The notes: generated from the letters alone by a model not told the origin. 64,000 nucleotides of DNA from JACVRW01 sp963733885 (GCA_963733885.1 CAVTES010000015.1:372001-436000), one strand, 5' to 3'. Counted from the first letter of the stretch, positions 42,801 through 51,900 are shown. Translations and numbers: made by a program.

Positions 42801-43480
42801 CCGTCGTCAAGGTCGGCGGCGGGCTCGCGCGCGAGGCGGGCGACGGCGCGCTCCGGGTGCTGTGCCGCACGATCGGCGACGCCGCCACTCGCCACCCGCT
42901 GCTCCTCGTTCCCGGTGGCGCGGCGTTCGCGGACGCCGTCCGTGAGCACGACAGCCGCTTCCACCTGCGGGCGGCGACGGCCCACCGGATGGCGATCCTG
43001 GCCATTGAGCAGTTCGGCTGGCTGCTCTCCGACCTGATCCCCGGTGCCGTTCCGTGCGCGGACCTTCCACACGCCCGCGGGGCGACCGCGCGCGGCCGCA
43101 CGCCGATCCTTCTGCCGGCGGCGCTTCTCGCCGGGGACCCGCTGCCCGCCTCGTGGGCGGTCACGTCCGACTCGATCGCCGCCTGGGTGGCCGGCGCCGC
43201 GCATGCCGGGCGCCTGGTGCTGGTCAAGCCGGTCGAGGGGCTCTACCGCGACTGGCCGGCGGACGGCAAGCCGCTCGCTCGCCTGACCGTGGACGAGCTC
43301 GCGGAGCTCCGAGCAGCGGGGCGAGCCTCGGGAGTCGACCGGCACCTGCCGGAGGCGCTTAGAACCGCCCGCGTCGAGGCGTGGGTGATCGACGGCCGCG
43401 AGCCGGCGCGGCTAGTGACGCTGCTCGAGCGAGGCAGCACCCAGGGGACGCTCGTGACGCCGGCGGCACCGCCGCCATAG
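42794..43480 (+). CDS. amino-acid-kinase-fold protein, MfnE-like
   Basis: A 228-residue protein with N-terminal TVVKVGGGLAREAGDG, HPLLLVPGGAAFADAVREHD, SWAVTSDSIAAWVAGAAHAG and RLVLVKPVEGLYRDWPADG, all typical of the aspartokinase-like fold. The archaeal MfnE of this fold phosphorylates the aminomethylfuran phosphate to the pyrophosphate, the step before MfnF. The GTG at 42794 overlaps the previous stop. Together with the MfnF-like neighbour this points to methylofuran biosynthesis; phosphorylation substrate not proven. Confidence 0.78.
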   Translation: MLTVVKVGGGLAREAGDGALRVLCRTIGDAATRHPLLLVPGGAAFADAVREHDSRFHLRAATAHRMAILAIEQFGWLLSDLIPGAVPCADLPHARGATARGRTPILLPAALLAGDPLPASWAVTSDSIAAWVAGAAHAGRLVLVKPVEGLYRDWPADGKPLARLTVDELAELRAAGRASGVDRHLPEALRTARVEAWVIDGREPARLVTLLERGSTQGTLVTPAAPPP

Positions 43481-43507
43481 CGTTCGGGCGCCGCCGCTGG
43501 GGCTGAG

Positions 43508-44314
43508 CTAGTGCACGAGCAGCAGGACCCGGTCAAGGCCGCGGACGAGGCCGGTGTGGTTCCGAGCGGCCCGTACGGCGAGCAGAACGCCTTGGACATA
43601 GGGAGTGGCCGTGCCGCCCGCGTCGTGGCGGATGCTGAGGCGTTCGTCGGCCTGGCCGAAGACGACCTCGGTTGAGACGACGAAGCTTGGGACGCGAACG
43701 GAGTGAACCTGAACGCCGGCGATCGTCGCCCCGCGCGCCTCCGGATGGCCGGTGACCTCTGCGGGGTCGAGATCGACCTGGGGTGCGCTGACTTCCGCCA
43801 GTCGTTCGGCGAGCTCTAGAGCGGTGCCGCTGGGCGCGTCGGGCTTGGTGGCCTTGGCGTAGTCGATGATCTCCCAGTTGGAGAGGTACTTGGCGGCGAG
43901 CGTCGCGCCCGCGAGGGCCATGGCGGCGGTGAGGCTGAAGTTGCCGGCGGAGATGGCGCCGATGCCGGCGGCCTTGGCGGCGGCGTCGATCTCGTCGAAG
44001 TCTGCAGCGGTCAGGCCGCTCGAGGCGATCACAGGTGAGACGCCATGCTCGATGGCGGTGAGCGCGATCTGCTTGGCGACAGAGCCGCTGGTGAACTCGA
44101 CGAGTACGTCGACGCCGTCGAGCGCTTCGGCGACGTCGCCGTGGACGGGGACGCCGATGGGGTCCCGACCGAGCGCGGTCCCGAGATCCTTACCCGCGTT
44201 CGAGCGTGAAACAGCGCTCTTGAGCGTGATGCCGTCGGCGGCGAGGGCGCCGTCGACGATGGCGCTGCCGGTCCAACCGGTGGCGCCGGCGATGGTGAGA
44301 TTGATGTTGTTCAT
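43508..44314 (-). CDS. 4-hydroxy-tetrahydrodipicolinate reductase-like protein (DapB homolog)
   Basis: A 268-residue NAD(P)-dependent reductase. NLTIAGATGWTGSAIVDGA is the dinucleotide loop; VDVLVEFTSGSVAKQIALTA and VIASSGLTAADFDEIDAAAK match DapB, and TKPDAPSGTALELAERLAE is the substrate loop. The usual catalytic His-His before KxDAPSGTA is replaced by Tyr-Ala (IIDYAKATKPDAPSG), so it may not do the standard lysine-pathway reaction. The ATG at 44314 is the only reasonable start. Its convergent neighbour is the MfnE-like gene. Confidence 0.75.
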   Translation of the reverse strand: MNNINLTIAGATGWTGSAIVDGALAADGITLKSAVSRSNAGKDLGTALGRDPIGVPVHGDVAEALDGVDVLVEFTSGSVAKQIALTAIEHGVSPVIASSGLTAADFDEIDAAAKAAGIGAISAGNFSLTAAMALAGATLAAKYLSNWEIIDYAKATKPDAPSGTALELAERLAEVSAPQVDLDPAEVTGHPEARGATIAGVQVHSVRVPSFVVSTEVVFGQADERLSIRHDAGGTATPYVQGVLLAVRAARNHTGLVRGLDRVLLLVH

Positions 44315-44503
44315 GTGGGTGTGGGGTTGTGGATTTCCGGGTCGGTCTACGGAACCGAAGGTCTCGGTTCGAATCCTGACGGGCGCGCTCGGCAAACGGC
44401 TCTGGAAGGCGAGATCCGAGATCGCCGCCCGGCCTCGGGCGAGAGCCCGACACGGACCAGAGGACCCCCGATCGCCGTTTGTCGGCGTTGGTACGTTGGT
44501 GAG

Positions 44504-45148
44504 GTGGCGGAGGCCCCGGATCGCCAGGAGCTCTTGACCGCTCTGACCACCGAGCACTTCACGCTCCAGGGCGCCCGCTCGCAGACCGCGAGCGAGAGCG
44601 CCTCCCGCGCCTCGCTCTACATCCTCTCGGTCTCCAGCGCCCTGGTCGCGCTGGGGTTCATCGGCCAGGCGTCGCAGATCGGCACCACCTTCGATGTCTT
44701 CGCCCTCACCGTACTCCCGACGCTCTATGTCCTCGGCGTCTTCACCTTCGTGCGGGTGGTCGAGTGCGGTGCCGAGGACTTCCGGTACGGCGTCGCAATC
44801 AACCGGATCCGCAACTACTACAAGCAGATCGCCGGCGACCAAGCGAAGCTCTTCCTGCTCTCCGGGCACGACGACGGACGAGGGGTGTTCGAGAACGCTG
44901 CGGTGCCGCCCGAGAGGCGCAGCCAGTTTTTCACCTTCGCAACCGTCGTCGCCGTGATCAACAGCGTGGTCGGTGGCAGCGCGATCGCGATCGCGCTCGG
45001 TGCTCTCGCCGATACCTCGCTCGGCGTAGCCGCGGGCGGGGGCGGCGTCGCGGCGCTCGTTTCCCTTGTTGCTCTGCTCCGTTACGCCGACCGGCTGCTC
45101 GAGGAGCGCGCGGGCCGCACCGAGTCGATATTCCCGTCGCCGCAGTAG
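44504..45148 (+). CDS. membrane protein of unknown function
   Basis: A 214-residue protein with four hydrophobic segments (SLYILSVSSALVALGFIG; VFALTVLPTLYVLGVFTFV; FFTFATVVAVINSVVGGSAI with AIALGALAD; VAAGGGGVAALVSLVALL) and a polar central loop rich in Arg/Asp (YGVAINRIRNYYKQIAGDQA). GTG at 44504 chosen for the short soluble leader before the first helix. Family not recognised. Divergent from the DapB-like gene across 189 bases. Confidence 0.65.
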   Translation: MAEAPDRQELLTALTTEHFTLQGARSQTASESASRASLYILSVSSALVALGFIGQASQIGTTFDVFALTVLPTLYVLGVFTFVRVVECGAEDFRYGVAINRIRNYYKQIAGDQAKLFLLSGHDDGRGVFENAAVPPERRSQFFTFATVVAVINSVVGGSAIAIALGALADTSLGVAAGGGGVAALVSLVALLRYADRLLEERAGRTESIFPSPQ

Positions 45149-45205
45149 CGTCCGACTACTGCGGCGCCGATCGAACCCCGTGGGGCGGCTACGTCCTGGG
45201 TACGC

Positions 45206-45991
45206 CTATGCCGCGGCGAGCCACTCTTCGAAGCTGGGGCCGGCGAGCTTGGCGCCCGGGTTGGGCAGGGCGGCGCCCTCCGCGTAGGCCGCGGCGTCCG
45301 GGTCGCCGGGCTCGGCCAGTGGGCGGCCACGGCTCTCGCGGATCTCGATCGAGTCACCTCGGCTGGCGAAGAGCGCGGCGGCCGCGTCGGCGAGACGCTG
45401 CGCCTGCGGGCCGGCGACCTCGCTGATCCTGCCGTTCTCGATCTGCGGTTCCTCGGCCGCGTCGGCGAGCGTTTCGGCGACGACGCGGGCGGCCACTAGC
45501 TGCGTTTGCATCTCGGGCAGGTAGGCGACGCCATCCTGGATCGTCCACCCGACCAGCGGCTCGACGAACTCGTGGAACTGGGCCGCGCGAACGATCCGGA
45601 CCGGCAGCGGGCCCTCGAGCAGCGTCTGCTCCTGCGCCAGCTTCGCCGCGTTGTAGCCGCCCTGGAACTTGTCGATGCCGATGATCGAGACGACGACGAT
45701 CCGCTTCGCCCCGGCCGCGGCGCCGGCTCGCTGCACGTTCCGTGCCGAGGCGGTAAAGAACTCGGTCGCCTGCTGCTGGTCGGGCGAGGGCCCGGTGGCC
45801 GTGTCGATGATGGTCTGGGCCCCGGCGAGCGCCTCCTCGAGACCCTCGCCGCTGACCACGTCGACACCCTTGGAGCGCGCGATCGCGACCACATCGTGTC
45901 CGCGCCGCTCGAGGATCTCGACGAGGTGCGATCCGACCCGGCCGGTCGCCCCCGTGACGGCGATCTTCTGGCTTCTGTTTTCGGTCTGCAT
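45206..45991 (-). CDS. NmrA-like NAD(P)-binding SDR, ECF41-associated
   Basis: A 261-residue atypical SDR. KIAVTGATGRVGSHLVEILE is the nucleotide loop; RNVQRAGAAAGAKRIVVVS, IIGIDKFQGGYNAAKLAQEQ and VRIVRAAQFHEFVEPLVGW are typical of NmrA/epimerase-like proteins often coded next to ECF41 sigma factors. GAAAGGAAC precedes the ATG. An ECF41-type promoter lies 60 bases upstream, so expression should depend on the sigma factor at 47025. Substrate unknown. Confidence 0.82.
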   Translation of the reverse strand: MQTENRSQKIAVTGATGRVGSHLVEILERRGHDVVAIARSKGVDVVSGEGLEEALAGAQTIIDTATGPSPDQQQATEFFTASARNVQRAGAAAGAKRIVVVSIIGIDKFQGGYNAAKLAQEQTLLEGPLPVRIVRAAQFHEFVEPLVGWTIQDGVAYLPEMQTQLVAARVVAETLADAAEEPQIENGRISEVAGPQAQRLADAAAALFASRGDSIEIRESRGRPLAEPGDPDAAAYAEGAALPNPGAKLAGPSFEEWLAAA

Positions 45992-46049
45992 CGTTGTTCC
46001 TTTCCCGGCGCCGGCTGCTCGGCGGCGACAAGTCTGATCTGTAACTCGT

Positions 46050-46077
46050 TAGACACCCGAGCGCGCGAAGATGTGAC
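46050..46077 (-). promoter_or_regulatory. ECF41-type promoter of the SDR gene
   Basis: On the minus strand GTCACA-N16-TGTC (followed by TAAC), matching the ECF41 pattern TGTCACA-N16-CGTC in -35 element, spacer and -10 core. Ends 59 bases before the SDR ATG. Confidence 0.75.
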
Positions 46078-46105
46078 CGATGCGGGCCGAGCCGGCAGAG
46101 CGGGC

Positions 46106-46837
46106 TCAGGCGTCGACCCCGCGTACACGGAAGCGGCGCCAGCGCGCGTCCACGCCTTGCCCGTCGGCCGCGCGGCGGTCGCGCTCGGGAAGCATCGTCC
46201 AGATCCCGAACCCGATGATGGCGCGTTCGGGGATCAAGGTGTGGGCCTCGTACACCTTGTGGCCGTCGACCCGCCAGGCCGCGGTCGAGCTGCTCCGGTC
46301 GAGCGTGATCTCGCCCGCGCGAAACCGGCTGAAGTCGTCGTCGAAGTCCTCGTAGGGCGACTCGACCACGTGGTAGAAGAGCTCGCCCGCTGCGCCAGCG
46401 GCCGGGGCCACCTGCTCGTGCATCGCGAACACGCGGGTGGAGGTGCCGACCACGGCGAACACGCGCTTGCTCGCGCCGGGGTCGAAGACGTGGAAGGCGG
46501 CCATTCCGCGACGGTAATCGGCCGGTTCCCCGCCGATGTTCTCGACCGCGAGGTCGACGGCAAACGTCGCGGGCCGATCCGCCGGCAGCTCGAACTGGCG
46601 CGTCGAGAAGATCAGGTACTTGGCGCTGTGGGCCAGCGAGAAGCGCGGAATCGTCACGCGCACCTCGCCCTCGCCGACGGCCACCTCCGCATTGGGGTCC
46701 AGTGCGATGTGCTCGCCGCCCGTCGGGAGCGGCAGCCGCGCCGTGACCCAGCGCGCCGCGTCGAGGTCCGGCCCCCCGAGCTCGTCGTACGTGACGAAAC
46801 CGTCGCCGCCGGTGGATGGGGCGTCTCGAGCAGTCAT
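46106..46837 (-). CDS. DUF6081-like protein
   Basis: A 243-residue protein rich in beta strands, with FVTYDELGGPDLDAARWVT, ARLPLPTGGEHIALDPNAEV, RFSLAHSAKYLIFSTRQFEL, NIGGEPADYRRGMAAFHVFD and AWRVDGHKVYEAHTLIP. This matches the concanavalin-like DUF6081 family of actinobacteria, no known function. The ATG at 46837 overlaps the stop of a YceI fragment (ATGA); a longer frame from 46939 would fuse that fragment out of register. Transcribed from the ECF41-type promoter at 46994-47021. Confidence 0.72.
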   Translation of the reverse strand: MTARDAPSTGGDGFVTYDELGGPDLDAARWVTARLPLPTGGEHIALDPNAEVAVGEGEVRVTIPRFSLAHSAKYLIFSTRQFELPADRPATFAVDLAVENIGGEPADYRRGMAAFHVFDPGASKRVFAVVGTSTRVFAMHEQVAPAAGAAGELFYHVVESPYEDFDDDFSRFRAGEITLDRSSSTAAWRVDGHKVYEAHTLIPERAIIGFGIWTMLPERDRRAADGQGVDARWRRFRVRGVDA

Positions 46838-46939
46838 CCCTGCTTCACCGCCGAGATGTCGAGCTGAAGCTTCTCGCGGTCGGAGATGCCAGGTGCCGGT
46901 GGGAAGCTGGGTGCGAGTTGCAATCGCCATGTCTGCCAT
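46835..46939 (-). pseudogene. YceI-like gene with internal deletion
   Basis: The 5' end reads ATRTQLPTGTWH, the start of YceI polyisoprenoid-binding proteins; the next frame reads SDREKLQLDISAVKQG and a stop, the usual YceI C-terminus. The roughly 140 residues between are missing and the joint is out of frame. It sits directly behind an ECF41-type promoter and ends in an ATGA overlap with the DUF6081 gene, so it was the first gene of that operon. Confidence 0.65.
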
Positions 46940-46959
46940 CAGTGCTCCTTGCTCTTCTG

Positions 46960-46987
46960 GTCACATAACCCGTGCTTGCGGGGTCTA
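46960..46987 (+). promoter_or_regulatory. ECF41-type autoregulatory promoter of the sigma gene
   Basis: GTCACA-N16-GGTC (then TATT) on the plus strand, 37 bases before the sigma factor ATG; same spacer as the two minus-strand sites. Lies back to back with the 46994-47021 promoter. Confidence 0.65.
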
Positions 46988-46993
46988 TTGCTG

Positions 46994-47021
46994 TAGACAC
47001 GCCAGAGCGAAGGAATGTGAC
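46994..47021 (-). promoter_or_regulatory. ECF41-type promoter of the YceI remnant/DUF6081 operon
   Basis: Minus-strand GTCACA-N16-TGTC (then TACA), identical in layout to the SDR promoter. It begins 3 bases before the sigma ATG on the other strand and gives an mRNA leader of about 50 bases. Confidence 0.75.
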
Positions 47022-47024
47022 GAG

Positions 47025-47903
47025 ATGGATGAGCGAGACTGGTTGGCGGAGCGCTTCGAGGAGCACCGGCCCCGCCTGCGCGCGGTGGCTTACCGGATGC
47101 TCGGCTCGGTGAGCGAGGCGGACGACGCCGTCCAGGAAGCCTGGCTGCGGCTCAGTCGCTCGGACGCCGACGAGATCGAGAACCTCGGCGCGTGGCTGAC
47201 GACCGTGGTCGGACGCGTGTCGTTGACCACGCTGCGCTCACGCCGGACGCGACGCGAAGAGCCGCTCGGCGCGGTGCACGTGCCGGAACCGATCATCGAC
47301 CGCGCCGACGGCACGGACCCCGAGCACGAGGCGCTGCTGGCCGACTCGGTCGGGCTCGCCCTGCTCGTGGTCCTCGAGACGCTGAGCCCCCCGGAGCGGC
47401 TGGCGTTCGTGCTCCACGACATCTTCGCCGTGCCATTCGACGAGATCGCGCCGATTGTCGACCGCTCTCCCGAGGCGGCCCGCCAGCTTGCGAGCCGCGC
47501 CCGCCGCCGCGTGCGGGCTGAGAACACCGTCCCCGACGGCGACCCGGACGCTCAGCGAGAGGTCGTCGAGGCCTTCCTCGCGGCCGCGCGCGACGGGGAC
47601 TTCGACCGATTGGTCGCAGTTCTCGACCCCGATGTCGTCCTTAGAGCCGACCTTGGCCCAGCCGGATCGCGAGAAGTCCGGGGGGCGGCCGCGGTCGCCG
47701 GTCAGGCTGTGATCTTCTCGCAGCTCGGGCTCGTCATGAAGCCGGCGCTCGTCAACGGCGCGGTGGGATTGGTCGTGACGCGGGACGGCCAGCCCTTCTC
47801 CATCGGAGCGTTCACGGTACGACACGGAAGAATCGCCGAGATGGACTGGCTCGCCGATGCCGCGCGCCTGCGCGAGCTCGACCTGACGATCCTCGACGAC
47901 TAA
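47025..47903 (+). CDS. ECF RNA polymerase sigma factor, ECF41/SigJ type with SnoaL-like C-terminus
   Basis: A 292-residue sigma factor. Region 2 reads RLRAVAYRMLGSVSEADDAV and QEAWLRLSRSDADEIENLG; region 4 reads LSPPERLAFVLHDIFAVPFD and SPEAARQLASRARRRVRAE. Residues 170-292 are a SnoaL-like domain (VVEAFLAAARDGDFDRLVAV ... GRIAEMDWLADAARLRELDL), the fused regulatory tail that replaces an anti-sigma factor in ECF41. ATG 47025 chosen because the longer frame runs through the promoters. Predicted to drive itself, the SDR and the DUF6081 operon through three shared promoters. Confidence 0.88.
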   Translation: MDERDWLAERFEEHRPRLRAVAYRMLGSVSEADDAVQEAWLRLSRSDADEIENLGAWLTTVVGRVSLTTLRSRRTRREEPLGAVHVPEPIIDRADGTDPEHEALLADSVGLALLVVLETLSPPERLAFVLHDIFAVPFDEIAPIVDRSPEAARQLASRARRRVRAENTVPDGDPDAQREVVEAFLAAARDGDFDRLVAVLDPDVVLRADLGPAGSREVRGAAAVAGQAVIFSQLGLVMKPALVNGAVGLVVTRDGQPFSIGAFTVRHGRIAEMDWLADAARLRELDLTILDD

Positions 47904-47980
47904 CACCGATCTCCGCCTGCACGCTGGTCCATGGCGGCCGCCTCGGACCACACTCGGCCGTCTCGACAGGGGCGGTCGTT

Positions 47981-48808
47981 TCACGTTGTCGCGGGCGTGT
48001 CGCTTTCGGCTTGTGCGTAGGCGAGCGCGGCGCCGAGGAAGCGGTAGGTCCACTCCTCGGCCAGTGGCCTGGTCTCGGAGAAGGAGATCGGGACGGTCGG
48101 GTAGCGAACGGTGAGCGCGGCGAGCAGCTCGGCCACAAAGCCGGGCTTGGCGTGCTCGAGCTTGAACAGGTTGGAGTAGCGGTCCTCGACCACGACCGCG
48201 GCTCTCGGGATCGTGGCCAGGTCGGCTAGGGCGTAGCTGAGCTGCCCGTCGATCAGCCGGCGGGTGAGGTCGGCGAGGCTCTTGCGTTCCACGACCGCGA
48301 CGATCTGCCCGTCGTGGGCGATGCCGTAGTCGCCGATCGGGAGCGCCTGGCGCTGAGTTGTGGCTTGCTGGTGGGCGAACCGGTAGGGGTAGCGCTCGCG
48401 GGTGTCGACGAGAATCTCAAGCTCGGTGAGCCCGGCGGCGCGGCGGCGGGGGACGCGGATCCCGGGGCGGGCTTGGCGGGTCGTGCGCGCCGACTGCCAG
48501 AAGATCCCCTCGCGGCCGCCCTGGATGCGGGTGAACACGAGCTGCGAGCGGTTCTCGCGTGGCCGGTCGAGCACCAGGTCGATCGCGACACCGCGCCGCC
48601 GGCAGGAGCGAACCGCGACCCGCTCGAGGACCTCCGGCTGCTGGGGCCATCCCTCGGCGCGGTGGCAGTAGACCTTGGCGGTGCGCGGCCAGCTGTCGCG
48701 GGCCTTGAGCACGAGCTCGCCATCGGGGAGCGGCAGCCGGATCAGAAACGGCAGGCTCGACTCGGGATCTGGGTTGGCCGCGACTTCGAATAAGGCGGGA
48801 CCGGGCAT
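47981..48808 (-). CDS. ERCC4-domain nuclease (XPF-like)
   Basis: A 275-residue protein. The N-terminal 130 residues are beta-rich and end in a basic linker (RPGIRVPRRRAAG). The ERCC4 nuclease core follows: ILVDTRERYPYRF, LPIGDYGIAHDGQIVAVVER and the GDX(n)ERKxxxD motif completed by ERKSLADLTRRL, then YALADLATIPRAAVVVEDRY. All metal-binding acids are present. There is no helicase domain and no clear helix-hairpin-helix. It likely cuts branched or flapped DNA; its biological role in actinobacteria is unknown. Confidence 0.8.
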   Translation of the reverse strand: MPGPALFEVAANPDPESSLPFLIRLPLPDGELVLKARDSWPRTAKVYCHRAEGWPQQPEVLERVAVRSCRRRGVAIDLVLDRPRENRSQLVFTRIQGGREGIFWQSARTTRQARPGIRVPRRRAAGLTELEILVDTRERYPYRFAHQQATTQRQALPIGDYGIAHDGQIVAVVERKSLADLTRRLIDGQLSYALADLATIPRAAVVVEDRYSNLFKLEHAKPGFVAELLAALTVRYPTVPISFSETRPLAEEWTYRFLGAALAYAQAESDTPATT

Positions 48809-48922
48809 CGCTGAGCTAATGATGCCTGCTGGTCGAGGCGCTCGAGCAGGCCGTCGAAGATCCTCTGGGCGACCGACCTGGCCCTTGCTGGCCTGCGGCT
48901 GTGTAGGGCGCCCCGAGCGGGC

Positions 48923-51900
48923 CTATTCGACCGCCGTGTTTGCGCGGCCGGCGAGTCGCTCGCGCAGCCGGCCCGCGTGGCCGTACGCGCCGATGCGCTC
49001 GTAGACCCGAAGCGCTTCGCGGAGCCGGCGTTCGGACGCCGAATCGCCGTCATGTATCTCGGCTAGATCCCCGAGCGCCTCGTGAATGCGCGGCACGAGA
49101 GCCACGTAGTCGTCCGCGACCAGCTCGAGTGCGTGGTCGAGCTCCGCGCGCGCCTCGGTGGGGCGCGAGCGCGAGAGCGCGCGGCCCAGGGTCGTGCGGC
49201 AATGCGCTTCGTGCGTTCGCATGCCGTAGCGAGCGGCCAGCTCGGCGCCTCGTTCTGCCGTTTCGCGAGCGCCCTCCACCTCGCCGAGGCCGAGCTGAGC
49301 CTCGGCCATGGCTGCCAGCGACAACGGCTCGTACTGCATGCCGGTGCGCGTGTCGTTCATGATCCGCGCGCCTCCTCCTCGACCTCGATCGCCTCCACCC
49401 ACTCGCAGTGCGCGACGTGGGCGAAGCCGAGCAGGCAGTAGGCGGTCGCGCGCTGGAAGGCGCTGCCGGTGCGCTCGGCGATCTCCACGCCCGCGCGCGC
49501 GTGTGCGAGCCCGTCGCGGACCTCGCCGCTGTGGTAGTCGAGCATCGCGTACTGGTTGTGGGTCCAGCCGAGCGACTCGATGTCGTCGTCTCGCGGGCGA
49601 GGCGCAGCGCACGGTCGGTCAGCGGGCGCGCCTCGTCGATCCGGCCGTTCTCGGTGAGCATCTGGGCCAGAAACAAGGTCGACCAGATCAGTGTGCTGAA
49701 GCCGAATAGCTGGCGGCCGAGGCCGTAGTCCTCGGCCATCCGATCGATGTTCTCCGTCGTCACACGGATTGCTGCCTTGACGTCGCCGAGGAGGTCCATC
49801 CAGTACGGGACGCCGCCTCTAAGTTCGAGTGCGAGCGTGTTCAGCCCCTGCGCGAGACGCTCCGCCTCAAGGATGTGGTCGAGCGCCTCAGGGACCGCTC
49901 CGACCATGCCGCGCGAGACCGCGTGGGAGGCGTAAACCGCGCTCTTCGCCCAGGTATTGCCCAAGCGCTCGGCGAGCGCCAGTCCCTCCCGCCAGACGGC
50001 CTCGACCTCGTCGTCGGCGAGTCCCTGGCGCCATCCGAACTGGAGGGTCCATAGACAGGCGCCGAGCGCGACGCCGGCGGCCTCGGGGTCGTCGTGCGAG
50101 TCCTCGAGCAGCGTGCGCACGCGCCGCCAGTGGCGAAGCGCGTCCGCCGGGTGGCTCTGGCCCGCCCACGTGGCGGCGCGGGCGCCCCAACTTGCGGCCT
50201 TCACGGGCTCACGTGCCTGCTCCCAGTGGTTCGATATGAGTCCCGCGATCTCGTCGAGCCGGTCCGCTTCCGTCTCCTCGAGCGCATCGGCCACGGCTGC
50301 GTGCGTCCGCGCACAGCGCTCGCCCAGCTGCGTGCGATACGCGACCTCCTCGGTGAGCGGGTGCTTGAAGACGTATTGCGGAACCGGGTAGAGGGTTCGC
50401 TCGAACACGAGCTCCGCCGCGCACAGACTGCCCAGCGACTCGAGCAGCTCGTGCGACTCCAACTCGGTGACGCGTCGAAGGACAGGCTCCGAGAACTCCC
50501 GCCCGATCACCGCCGCCGTTTCGAGCACCAACTTGTCGCGCTTGTCGAGGCGGTCGATGCGCGCCGCCAGCACCGCCTGCACCGTCGGGGGGATCTCGAG
50601 CCGGTCGATCGAGGCCGCGAGCCGGTAGGCACCGCGCTGCCCGACCAGGCTCCGGGCGTCGACGAGCGACTGCACGACCTCCTCTATGAAGAAGGGGTTG
50701 CCGCCCGTGCGGTCGGCGATCAACTCACATATGCCGTCGAGCGATGGATCGTCGCCGATCAGGTTGAGCACCAGCGCCGCGATCGCCTCGCCCGAGAGCG
50801 GTAGCAGCGGTAGCCGCTGGTAGTAGGACTTGCTCATCCAATCCGCGGCGTACTCGGGTCGGAAGTTCACCACCAGCAGGGTGCGCGTGCCCGGGAGCGA
50901 CTCGATCAGGTTGGCGAGGAAGGCCTCGCTGCCCGGATCGAGCCAGTGCAGATCCTCGACGAGGATGACGCCTCCCCCTTCGTCCGCTCGCGCATGGACG
51001 AGCCGGCTGATTGCTCCGAAGAGCGCGCGCTCGCGCGCCTCAGGCCCCATCTGCGGCGCGGCATGGTCCGGATCGCCGACGCCGAGGAAGTCGAACAGGA
51101 CCGGCAAGGTCTCCCGGAACACGTCATCAATCAAAAGCAGCCGGCCGGCGATCTTTTCGCGCGCCAGGCGGGCGTCGTCATCCTCGGAAATTCCGAAGTA
51201 GCCGCGCAGCATCTCGATCACCGGCAACAGCGGGATGCGTCGACCGTGTGCGACGCCGCGTCCCTCGGTTACAACGATGTCTTGGGCGCGGCACCAGTCG
51301 GTGAACTCGCGGCACAGCCGGCTCTTGCCGATGCCAGGATCAGCCACCAAGCCCACCACCTGACCACTGTCGCGCGAGTGCTCGTACGCCGCTTCGAGCG
51401 CCTCGTACTCCGCGGCGCGGCCGACGAAGCGCGACAGCCCGCGCCGGGCAGATATGTCGAGTCGCGTGCGCGCGCTGCCCACATCGACGAGCGCAAACGC
51501 ATGCACCGGCGCCTCGAGGCCCTTGACCTGGAGCTCGCCCACGTCCTCCAGGGTGAAGTAGCCGTCGACCAGCGCCGCGGTGTTCTTCGTCAAGTACGGC
51601 TTGTCCGGCTCCGACAGTGCCTCCATGCGCGCGGCCAGGCCAACCGCGTTGCCGATGGCCGTGTAGTCCATGTTGAGGTCGTGGCCGATCCCGCCTACCA
51701 CCACCTCACCTGAGTTGAGGCCCATGCGGACGGAGAAGCCGAGGCCATAGTCGCGACGCACGGAGCGGGCGTAACCCTCCAGCTCGTCGCGCAGATACAG
51801 CGCCGCGTAGCAGGCGCGCCGGGCATGGTCCTCGTGTGCGATCGGCGCGCCGAACAGGACCATCGCCCCGTCGCCCGTGAACTTGTTGACCGTGCCCTCG

